Source: Pedobacter sp. HDW13
Lineage (GTDB): Bacteria > Bacteroidota > Bacteroidia > Sphingobacteriales > Sphingobacteriaceae
Length of the DNA stretch: 64,000 nt
Direction: 5' to 3'
Assembly: GCF_011303555.1 (NCBI RefSeq)
Contig: NZ_CP049868.1
Coordinates: 3,472,001 to 3,536,000 of the forward strand
Shown: in pieces, positions 56,889 to 64,000 of the stretch
Numbering within the stretch: position 1 is the stretch's first letter
Layout: every line of letters starts with the position of its first letter
Program-made: the position numbers and the translations under genes
The notes under the pieces: generated by a model
Seen by the model: only the letters and a program-made list of their open reading frames with translations
The model's database searches: none
What the model was told of the DNA's origin: nothing

Positions 56889-57590
56889 ATGAAAAATAGA
56901 TTTTATTTCATAGCAGGGGCAATTATAGCCGTATTATTCTCCGCTTGTAAAAAAGATAATTACGATGTACCTCAGGCCGATTTTACAGGCAGGATTGTGT
57001 ACAAAGGAGAGCCCATTAATGTACAATATGGTCAGGTAAATTTCGAACTCTGGCAGTCGGGCTTTGGTAACTATTCAGCACTTAATGTAAATGTAAACCA
57101 GGAGGGAGGCTATTCGGCCAAACTATTTGATGGTAATTATAAACTTGTTTTTTCGGCAAACCAGGGACCTTTTTTATGGAAAAAGAATACTGCGGGCAAG
57201 CAAGATACCATTGCGGTGAACATTAGTGGCAGCAAAACCATGGATATTGAAGTAACGCCTTATTACATGATCCGTGGCGCAACCTTAACCGCTGCTTCAG
57301 GCAAGGTAAATGGTTTCTGCAAGCTCGAAAAAATTATTACCGATGCCAATGCAAAAGATGTAGAAAGCGTATCGCTTTACATCAATAAAACACAGTTTGT
57401 AGATGGTGGTAATAATATTGCCGTGCAGGAGCTTAGAGGTGCAGCCATTGCTGATTTGAATAACCTGAATACAAGTGTAACCATACCTGCAATTGTACCT
57501 GCACAAAACTATGTTTTTGCAAGAATTGGGGTAAAAATTGCAGGGGTAGACGATTTGATTTTCACACCGGTAGCTAAAATTACCTATTAA
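56889..57590 (+). CDS. DUF3823 lipoprotein of the PUL (surface glycan-binding candidate)
   Basis: 233 residues. The lipoprotein signal ends FSACKKDNYD. The body has FTGRIVYKGEPINVQYGQVNFELWQ, the DUF3823 N-terminal beta-domain, and ends with a second beta-sandwich. These proteins often follow SusD and probably bind glycan at the cell surface. The gene starts 12 bp after the SusD stop and is followed by a hairpin. Confidence 0.85.
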   Translation: MKNRFYFIAGAIIAVLFSACKKDNYDVPQADFTGRIVYKGEPINVQYGQVNFELWQSGFGNYSALNVNVNQEGGYSAKLFDGNYKLVFSANQGPFLWKKNTAGKQDTIAVNISGSKTMDIEVTPYYMIRGATLTAASGKVNGFCKLEKIITDANAKDVESVSLYINKTQFVDGGNNIAVQELRGAAIADLNNLNTSVTIPAIVPAQNYVFARIGVKIAGVDDLIFTPVAKITY

Positions 57591-57599
57591 TAACCATCA

Positions 57600-57635
57600 G
57601 CAGGCATATGGAACTAAAACCCTATGCCTGCCTTT
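57600..57635 (+). terminator. Terminator-like hairpin after DUF3823 gene
   Basis: Perfect 9-bp arms gcaggcata (57600-57608) and tatgcctgc (57623-57631), followed by a T-rich tail. It may separate the high-expression SusC/SusD transcript from the enzyme genes or act as a processing site. Confidence 0.6.
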
Positions 57636-57668
57636 ATTCATTATCTTAGTTAAACTAATTTAACCATT

Positions 57669-58646
57669 TTGAAATACCGCTCCATACTTTTTATGTTGTG
57701 CCTGTTTGTATGGGCTCAGCTGGCCCATGCCCAGCAAAAGCCGCTGGACGGGAAGCATATTTACCTGGCCGATCCCACTATCTTTTTCGATAATGGCACT
57801 TATTACCTGTACGGTACCAGTGGCGAAGAAGGTTTTTTGGTATACCAGTCAACCGATCTTAAAAACTGGACAGGCCCTGCGGGGAACAAAAATGGCTATG
57901 CCCTGAAAAAAGGCGATGCCTTTGGCACTAAAGGTTTTTGGGCGCCACAGGTTTTTAAGCGGAGCAATACCTATTACATGGCTTATACTGCCGATGAGCA
58001 GATCGCCATCGCACAAAGCAACAGCCCTCTGGGGCCTTTTAAGCAAGCAATGTTAAAGGAAATTTCGGGTAACGGAAAACAGATCGATCCATTTTTGTTT
58101 ACCGATAGTGATGGCAAAAATTATCTCTATCATGTTCGGTTAGACCGGGGTAACCGCATCTTTGTAGCTGAAATGAAAGCCGATTTTTCGGATATTATTC
58201 CAGGTACACTTAAAGCATGTATATCGGGAACTGAAAACTGGGAGAATACCGCTAAAACAGACTGGCCGGTTACCGAAGGACCAACCGTGCTGAAAAAGAA
58301 CAATCTCTATTACCTGTTTTACTCGGCAAATGATTTTAGGAATCCTGATTATGCAGTTGGTTATGCCACTTCAAAATCGCCGTTTGGTCCATGGACCAAA
58401 TACAATGGAAACCCCATCATCAGCAAAGCGAATATTAAACAAAATGGTACCGGACATGGCGATTTTCTGGTCGATGCCAAAGGTAATTTACAGTATGTAT
58501 TCCACATTCATTATGCTGATCAAAAAGTATCGCCACGGGCAACAGTTATTGTAGCCGCAAAATTTGTGAAAGGGAAAGATGGAAATGCGGCAATGCAGAT
58601 CGATCCGAAAACTTTCAGGTGGTTAACGCTACAAGCCGGGCAGTAA
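57669..58646 (+). CDS. GH43-family glycosidase (arabinanase/arabinofuranosidase/xylosidase type)
   Basis: 325 residues. Signal peptide FMLCLFVWAQLAHAQ; the start is TTG 57669, or ATG 57693 (MLCLFVW) which would shorten the signal. GH43 motifs are LADPTIFFDNGTYYLYGTS (base Asp), GFWAPQVFKRSNTYYMAYTA, IDPFLFTDSDGKNYLYHV (pKa-modulating Asp) and VTEGPTVLKKNNLYYLFYSA (acid Glu). It cleaves alpha-L-arabinose or beta-D-xylose links. It sits in the enzyme part of the PUL. Confidence 0.9.
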   Translation: MKYRSILFMLCLFVWAQLAHAQQKPLDGKHIYLADPTIFFDNGTYYLYGTSGEEGFLVYQSTDLKNWTGPAGNKNGYALKKGDAFGTKGFWAPQVFKRSNTYYMAYTADEQIAIAQSNSPLGPFKQAMLKEISGNGKQIDPFLFTDSDGKNYLYHVRLDRGNRIFVAEMKADFSDIIPGTLKACISGTENWENTAKTDWPVTEGPTVLKKNNLYYLFYSANDFRNPDYAVGYATSKSPFGPWTKYNGNPIISKANIKQNGTGHGDFLVDAKGNLQYVFHIHYADQKVSPRATVIVAAKFVKGKDGNAAMQIDPKTFRWLTLQAGQ

Positions 58647-58756
58647 AATGATCGGTTTTGTAGAAAAATTGAAACAATAAGGGCATCCGGAAAAAAGAAA
58701 ATCGCTTTTTTAGCGTCTGGGAATTTAACCGGAAAATGCCTAACCAAATATAGGGT

Positions 58757-59781
58757 ATGATTAAAAAATATTACTTAGTTTTTGCAGGTCTGTTACTGGC
58801 ATCAGCCACTCAGGCACAAAATTTTTCCAATCCATTATTGCCTTCCGGGGCCGACCCATATAATTTTTATAAGGACGGCTATTATTACTATACCCATACC
58901 TCGGGCAACCGTATCGATTTATGGAAAAGCAAAAGCATTGAAGGTTTAAAAGATGCTGAACGGAAAAACATTTGGAAAGCACCTGCCGGAACCCCGTACA
59001 GCAAAGAAATATGGGCACCCGAAGTGATGTTTTTAAGAGGGAAATGGTACGCCTATTTTGCTGCCGATGATGGCAAAAACGATAATCACCGCATGTACGT
59101 GCTCGAAAATGCTTCGGCCGATCCCATGCAGGGCGAATGGGTTTTTAAAGGGAAAATAGCCGATGCTACTGATAAATGGGCAATAGATGGCGATGTAATC
59201 GACTTTAAGGGCCAGCTGTATATGATTTGGTCGGGTTGGGAAGGCGATACCAACGGCAAACAGGAAATCTTTATTGCCAAACTAAAAAATCCCTGGACAG
59301 TAGATGGACCAAGGGTTAAAATATCGTCACCAAAATTTAGCTGGGAAAAAAATGGTGATTTAGGCGGAGGCGAACATGTAGATGTGAACGAGGGACCACA
59401 ATTTTTGCCACACGGCGATAAACTATTTATCATTTACTCGGCCAGTGGCTGCTGGACGGATTTTTACGCCTTAGGCATGCTTACCGCATCGGCCAAAAGC
59501 AATTTGCTCGATCCGGCTTCCTGGAAAAAAACAGAAAAGGCAGTATTTGAGCGATCGGTAGAAAATGGTGTATATGCCCCGGGCACAACTCTTTTTTCAA
59601 ATCGCCCGATGGTAAACAAGATTGGATCCTGTACCATGCTAATGATAAACCGGGGCAAGGCTGTGGAGGTTTCCGTTCGCCAAGGGCACAACAGTTTAGC
59701 TGGAATGCAGATGGTACACCGAATTTCGGCACACCTTTAAAAACAGGTGTGCAGCTGGCGGCACCCTCAGTTAAAAAGTAA
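58757..59781 (+). CDS. GH43-family glycosidase, C-terminus frameshifted
   Basis: Signal peptide (FAGLLLASATQAQ), then GH43 motifs PLLPSGADPYNFYKDGYYYY, IWAPEVMFLRGKWYAYFAAD, WAIDGDVIDFKGQLYMIWSG and HVDVNEGPQFL, typical of exo-alpha-L-arabinofuranosidases. The open frame runs 58757-59740 but its last 45 residues look unnatural. Adding one T to the run at 59592-59597 gives FFKSPDGKQDWILYHANDK and onwards, the standard GH43 ending, with stop at 59781 (341 residues). The three-dimensional core is complete either way, but the last blade would be lost. Confidence 0.88.
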
Positions 59782-59801
59782 AATAATCAGATATAATACC
59801 A

Positions 59802-60881
59802 ATGAACTTAAAAAACTATCTTCTTCCTTTTGCCTTTGCGCTTTGTTTAAGCACAGGCTATGCGCAGAAAAACAAAAAAGCGGCCGAACCCGCAAAAGTG
59901 TGGTCGGTTGAGAAAGCCAATGCCTGGTACAAAGAGCACAAATGGCTTACCGGCGCAAATTATATACCGGCCAATGCCATTAACCAGCTCGAAATGTGGC
60001 AGGCCGATACCTTTTCGCCAGCGGTAATTGATAAAGAGCTGGGCTGGGCCGAAAGCATAGGCTTTAACACCCTGCGCGTATTTTTATACAGCAAGGCCTG
60101 GAGCCAGGATTCTGAGGGTTTTAAAAAGCGGATGGATCAGTTTTTAACCATTACGCAAAAGCATGGCATTCAACCTATGTTTGTGTTTTTCGACGATTGC
60201 TGGAACAAAACTTCCGCTATTGGTAAACAACCCGAGCCAAAAACAGGTATTCACAATTCAGGCTGGCTGCAAGATCCAGGAGATCCGGCTTTTAAAGAAG
60301 AAGCCAATTTTCCTCTGCTCGAAAAGTATGTGAAAGATGTACTAACGCATTTCGCTCACGACAAACGCATTTTGCTATGGGATTTGTATAACGAACCCGG
60401 AAATAGTGGTAAACTCGAAGCAACCATTCCGTTGTTAACCAAAACGATTGGCTGGGCGCGCGAGGTAAATCCCGATCAGCCGATCAGCATCGGGCTATGG
60501 AGCTGGGGTTTCGAAAAACTAAACGAAATACAGCTGGCCAATTCAGATATCGTTACTTACCATAACTACGAAGCACCAGACTGGCACCAGAGAACCATCG
60601 ATTTGTTAAAAGCAAGCGGCAGGCCCTTAATCTGTACCGAATACATGGCTCGCCCGCGTAACAGCCGTTTTTCGAACATTCTGCCTATGCTTAAAGCAGA
60701 AAACGTTGGCGCTATTAACTGGGGTTTTGCGGCCGGTAAAACCAATACCAAATATGCCTGGGATACCCCACTGGCCGATGGTTCAGATCCGGTTGAGTGG
60801 TTTCACGAAATTTTTCAGCCAGATGGCACACCTTACCGCCTGGATGAAGTAAACCTGATTAAAAAATTAAACAACAAATAA
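59802..60881 (+). CDS. Secreted GH-A-clan glycoside hydrolase (GH5-like)
   Basis: 359 residues, signal peptide ending LSTGYAQ. A TIM barrel of the GH-A clan: acid/base Glu198 in LLWDLYNEPGN and nucleophile Glu280 in RPLICTEYMAR, with WGFAAGKTNTKYAWDTP near the end. It retains the anomeric configuration. Relatives are often labelled cellulase-like or 1,4-beta-xylanase; I cannot fix the substrate. It lies 20 bp after the GH43 gene and is part of the same transcript. Confidence 0.85.
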   Translation: MNLKNYLLPFAFALCLSTGYAQKNKKAAEPAKVWSVEKANAWYKEHKWLTGANYIPANAINQLEMWQADTFSPAVIDKELGWAESIGFNTLRVFLYSKAWSQDSEGFKKRMDQFLTITQKHGIQPMFVFFDDCWNKTSAIGKQPEPKTGIHNSGWLQDPGDPAFKEEANFPLLEKYVKDVLTHFAHDKRILLWDLYNEPGNSGKLEATIPLLTKTIGWAREVNPDQPISIGLWSWGFEKLNEIQLANSDIVTYHNYEAPDWHQRTIDLLKASGRPLICTEYMARPRNSRFSNILPMLKAENVGAINWGFAAGKTNTKYAWDTPLADGSDPVEWFHEIFQPDGTPYRLDEVNLIKKLNNK

Positions 60882-60944
60882 ACAGATCATACAGGGCTGA
60901 GAATCCAAATTGTTATCTGTAATAAACACCAATTGAAACCAAAA

Positions 60945-62792
60945 ATGAAAAAAACGTCTATTTTATTTACACTGTTGGGGCTTTCGCTCTCACTTTCTGC
61001 GCAGCAGGCCAGTAAACCATGGTCTGCTGTTAAGGGAAAAATATCGTCGCCCTGGGCCGATGAGGTTAATCCTGCTGCCGTGCTTCCGGAGTATCCGCGT
61101 CCGCAGTTTGAGCGTAGCGGAAACTGGAAAAACCTAAACGGCTTATGGGATTATGCCATTGCCGAAAAATCGCAACGCCCTGCCATTAACCAGGGTAAAA
61201 TTCTGGTTCCCTTTGCTGTAGAAGCTTCGCTTTCGGGCGTTGGTAAAACTGTTGGTAAAGATAGCTTGCTTTGGTATAAAACTTCTTTTACCATTCCATC
61301 GAAGATGAAAGGGAAAGATATTTTACTGCATTTCGGTGCGGTAGACTGGCGCGCAACTGTAAGTGTTAATGGTAAAGAAGTAGGTAAACACGAAGGTGGT
61401 TTTGATCCTTTTAGCTTTAATATTACCCCTTTCTTAAATAAAAGTGGCAACCAAACGCTAACTGTTGAGGTATGGGACCCCACTGACGAAGGCCCACAGC
61501 CAAGAGGTAAACAGGTTAAACGGCCAGAAGGTATCTGGTACACCCCGGTTACCGGAATCTGGCAAACGGTATGGGTAGAGGCGGTAAACAAGGCGCATAT
61601 CGATCACATTAAAATTACACCTAATATCGATCAAAAGGCTGTTGAAGTAAGTTTATTTGTAGAAAATGCAAATGCCGGCGATCAGGTTAAAATTTCGGCC
61701 TGGGATGGCAACAATAAAGTAGCCGAACAAATTACCGATGCCAAAGGAACAGTAAGCTTAAAGATCGAAAACCCCAAATTATGGAGCCCCGATAGTCCGT
61801 TTTTATATGATTTGAAAATCGAACTGCTTTCAAAAAACAAAAAGGTAGATGAGGTGAAAAGTTACTTCGCCATGCGTAAAATTTCGATGGGTAAAGATGC
61901 GAGTGGGATTGAACGTATGTTGTTAAACAATGCTTTCTTGTTTCAGTACGGTCCATTAGATCAGGGCTGGTGGCCGGATGGATTGTACACTGCTCCAACC
62001 GATAAAGCTTTGAAATTTGATGTAGATAAGACTAAGGAAATGGGCTTTAACATGATTAGAAAGCACATTAAGGTAGAGCCTGCACGTTGGTATTATTACT
62101 GCGATAAAGCCGGTATGCTGGTTTGGCAGGATATGCCAAGTGGCGATTTAGGCAACAGGTGGGAAAACCGCCCGGGGGTGTTAGATCATCAAACCGACCA
62201 GAAAAGAAGTCCCGAATCAGAAGGTTACTACAAAAAAGAATGGAATGCAATTATGGAAAAACTGCATAATGTACCTTCAATTGTAGTGTGGACACCATTT
62301 AACGAAGCCTGGGGACAATTTAAAACGGTAGAAATTGCCAAATGGACAAAAGAGAAAGATCCTTCGCGCCTGGTAAATACGGCCAGCGGTGGTAACTTTT
62401 TCCCGGTTGGCGATATCATTGATCTGCACAATTATCCACATCCAGCTATGCCTAGTCCCGATTATTTTGGAAAAGACTATGTACTGGTATTGGGCGAATT
62501 TGGTGGTTTGGGCTTACCAATTGATGGCCATGTTTGGCAACAAAAAAATAATTGGGGTTACCAGAGCTTTAAAAACAAAACCGATCTGTTTAAAAAGTAT
62601 TCAGAATTTGTAAACCGCCTTGGCGAACTTATCAAAGTGGGTTTATCGGCAGGGGTTTATACCCAAACAACTGATGTGGAGGTAGAAACCAATGGTCTTA
62701 TGACCTACGACCGTAAAGTGGTGAAGTTTCCGGAAGCAGAAATAAAAGCGCTGCACGATAAGTTGTATCAGATTAAGGTGCCGGTAAAATAA
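60945..62792 (+). CDS. GH2-family glycoside hydrolase
   Basis: 615 residues from ATG 60945 (MKKTSILFTLLGLSLSLSAQ signal). GH2 architecture: jelly-roll sugar-binding domain (LHFGAVDWRATVSVNGKEVG; PEGIWYTPVTGIWQTVWVE), an immunoglobulin-like domain, and a TIM barrel with acid/base in VVWTPFNEAWG and nucleophile in VLVLGEFGG. It acts as a beta-galactosidase-, glucuronidase- or arabinosidase-type exo-enzyme. It is the last gene of the PUL and has a terminator after it. Confidence 0.93.
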   Translation: MKKTSILFTLLGLSLSLSAQQASKPWSAVKGKISSPWADEVNPAAVLPEYPRPQFERSGNWKNLNGLWDYAIAEKSQRPAINQGKILVPFAVEASLSGVGKTVGKDSLLWYKTSFTIPSKMKGKDILLHFGAVDWRATVSVNGKEVGKHEGGFDPFSFNITPFLNKSGNQTLTVEVWDPTDEGPQPRGKQVKRPEGIWYTPVTGIWQTVWVEAVNKAHIDHIKITPNIDQKAVEVSLFVENANAGDQVKISAWDGNNKVAEQITDAKGTVSLKIENPKLWSPDSPFLYDLKIELLSKNKKVDEVKSYFAMRKISMGKDASGIERMLLNNAFLFQYGPLDQGWWPDGLYTAPTDKALKFDVDKTKEMGFNMIRKHIKVEPARWYYYCDKAGMLVWQDMPSGDLGNRWENRPGVLDHQTDQKRSPESEGYYKKEWNAIMEKLHNVPSIVVWTPFNEAWGQFKTVEIAKWTKEKDPSRLVNTASGGNFFPVGDIIDLHNYPHPAMPSPDYFGKDYVLVLGEFGGLGLPIDGHVWQQKNNWGYQSFKNKTDLFKKYSEFVNRLGELIKVGLSAGVYTQTTDVEVETNGLMTYDRKVVKFPEAEIKALHDKLYQIKVPVK

Positions 62793-63099
62793 CCTGCCTG
62801 TTTTAGCATAGTTAACCAGTTTAATGAGCCCGGTATTTTTATATCGGGCTTATTTTGTTTTAAGGTTTTTTAATATAGCAGCAAGCTTTACAAATACCCT
62901 TAAATGGGGATATGAGATTTAAAAAGACAGCAGTATTTTTGGTTGATTTAAAAAAATGTAAGCTGGCTTGTTAAAGGGCAATCGTACTTATACTCGCATC
63001 GGTAAGCTTTACCGCCGTGGTTAAGAAATGTTCGTTAACCAGGCCAACTTGTTTGTAAAAAATAACTGAATGAATTCCGCGATAAATCCCGCTCTTTTT
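62793..63099. other. Intergenic region with terminator
   Basis: A hairpin with arms agcccg (62827-62832) and cgggct (62845-62850) followed by a T-rich tail ends the PUL transcript. The remainder is AT-rich leader for the WG-repeat gene. Confidence 0.65.
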
Positions 63100-64000
63100 A
63101 TGAAAAACCTAATTACTGCTTTCCTTTTTTTGATTGCTACTTCTTTTTTTGCCCAGGCGCAGCAGCTTACACCTTTTAACGAGAAAGGATTAATCGGCTT
63201 TAAAGATATCACCGGCCGCGTGGTGGTTGCACCTAAATACGATTACTCCTCCGACTTTAGCGAAGGCCTGGCTTTGGTTGAGCTGAATAATACTAACGGA
63301 TATATTAACAATAAAGGCCAGGAAGTGATTAAGCTTAAATACTATGGAGGGTATAGTTTTCAAAATGGCCTGGCAGTAGTATATAATTACCGCCTTAAAT
63401 ATGGAATTATCGACACAAAGGGAAACGAAATTGTTCCATTAAAATACGATCGGATAGGGGGAATTTCTGATGGGGTAAGGGTTTTTGAGCTGAATAAGAA
63501 GTTTGGGCTAATGGATAAAAACGGAAAAGAACTGTTTATAACCCCATACGATCGGATTTCTGGATTTGCAAATGGACTTGCGCTGATAACCCAGGATAAA
63601 AAAATGGGTTATATGGATAAATTTGGCAAGATCGTTATTCCGGCTGTTTACGATGATGCTACATTTTTCCTTGGCGCTAATGCCTTTGTAGAGAAGGAAA
63701 GTAAAATTTATATGATTGATACTAAGGGTAATATCATTAAAGCCTTACCATACGATAAACTGGGGTTCATCGGAGAGAAAGCTGTAAATGTTAAATTAAA
63801 CGGGAAAACAGGAAGATTGAACGCATCGGGGAAAGAAATTATTCCACCGGTGTACGATGGGATTGGAAGGTTTAATGCTAATGGACAAGCCACCTTTACT
63901 GCCAATAAAAAAAAGGGGCTTATTGATCTCAACGGAAGAATATTAATTCCTGCAGCGTATGACGAACTTTCTTCTTTCGGCCGGGCAAGATATCAGGCTG
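63100..64000 (+). CDS. WG-repeat protein, 3' end beyond window
   Basis: ATG 63100 starts a signal peptide (FLFLIATSFFAQAQQ) and then WG-type repeats of about 35 residues (GYINNKGQEVI, YGIIDTKGNEIVPLKYDRI, FGLMDKNGKEL, MGYMDKFGKIVIPAVYDDA, KGLIDLNGRILIPAAYDEL). The frame is open to the window edge (300 codons). WG repeats form beta-meander solenoids of unknown function in Bacteroidota. Only the 5' part is seen. Confidence 0.88.
   Translation, partial: MKNLITAFLFLIATSFFAQAQQLTPFNEKGLIGFKDITGRVVVAPKYDYSSDFSEGLALVELNNTNGYINNKGQEVIKLKYYGGYSFQNGLAVVYNYRLKYGIIDTKGNEIVPLKYDRIGGISDGVRVFELNKKFGLMDKNGKELFITPYDRISGFANGLALITQDKKMGYMDKFGKIVIPAVYDDATFFLGANAFVEKESKIYMIDTKGNIIKALPYDKLGFIGEKAVNVKLNGKTGRLNASGKEIIPPVYDGIGRFNANGQATFTANKKKGLIDLNGRILIPAAYDELSSFGRARYQA

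Overview
The window comes from a Bacteroidota chromosome, most likely Sphingobacteriaceae (Pedobacter-like). The evidence is a SusC/SusD polysaccharide-utilisation locus with a hybrid two-component sensor, a PorV-like type IX secretion protein, a giant secreted protein with a Por-type C-terminal sorting domain, many SPII lipoproteins with CKK-type N-termini, and few Shine-Dalgarno sequences. The genus is inferred from overall protein style, not from a search.

Layout, left to right. 1-2.35 kb: a cut-off lipoprotein gene and a frame-broken O-antigen-ligase/TPR gene (minus strand). 2.7-3.2 kb: a small lipoprotein. 3.5-11.9 kb (minus): a complete RND efflux operon (membrane fusion protein, pump, outer-membrane factor) below a LytS/LytTR-type sensor-regulator pair and a hypothetical gene. 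12.2-15.9 kb (minus): a tight three-gene operon encoding a 129-aa protein with a ubiquitin/ThiS-like Gly-Gly C-terminus, an 871-aa DUF4132 protein and a MoeB/ThiF/E1-like adenylating enzyme. Copies of one REP-like repeat bracket this operon, and it is my main candidate for an undescribed system. 16.9-24.5 kb: PorV-like protein and a 2113-aa M60-type (mucinase-like) metalloprotease with ten Ig-like repeats. 24.9-30.5 kb (minus): an L-fucose release and catabolism operon. 31.0-32.7 kb (minus): a lone receiver protein, and a TNT/DUF4237-like lipoprotein (possible NADase toxin) followed by a small Cys-rich protein.

33.3-45.4 kb is a defence island: qatABCD; a sigma factor, small protein and ImmA-like peptidase operon; a divergent short type II CBASS operon (TM-NUDIX effector, CD-NTase, E2-only protein, 110-aa protein); and a large serine recombinase next to tRNA-Ser(UGA). 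The right flank (45.6-62.8 kb) is core or catabolic DNA: tRNA-Ser, a DoxX protein, a hybrid two-component system, and a SusC/SusD locus with three GH43-type enzymes, a GH-A-clan enzyme and a GH2 enzyme, probably for arabinan- or xylan-like hemicellulose. A WG-repeat protein runs off the right edge.

Ten breaks across nine otherwise intact genes sit at single-base homopolymer length changes, nine of them one base short. In each case restoring one base gives a clean full-length family member. This looks more like a systematic assembly or sequencing error than real gene decay, so split genes should be read as probably functional in the organism. Family names are recognised from motifs and general knowledge; no database search was run.
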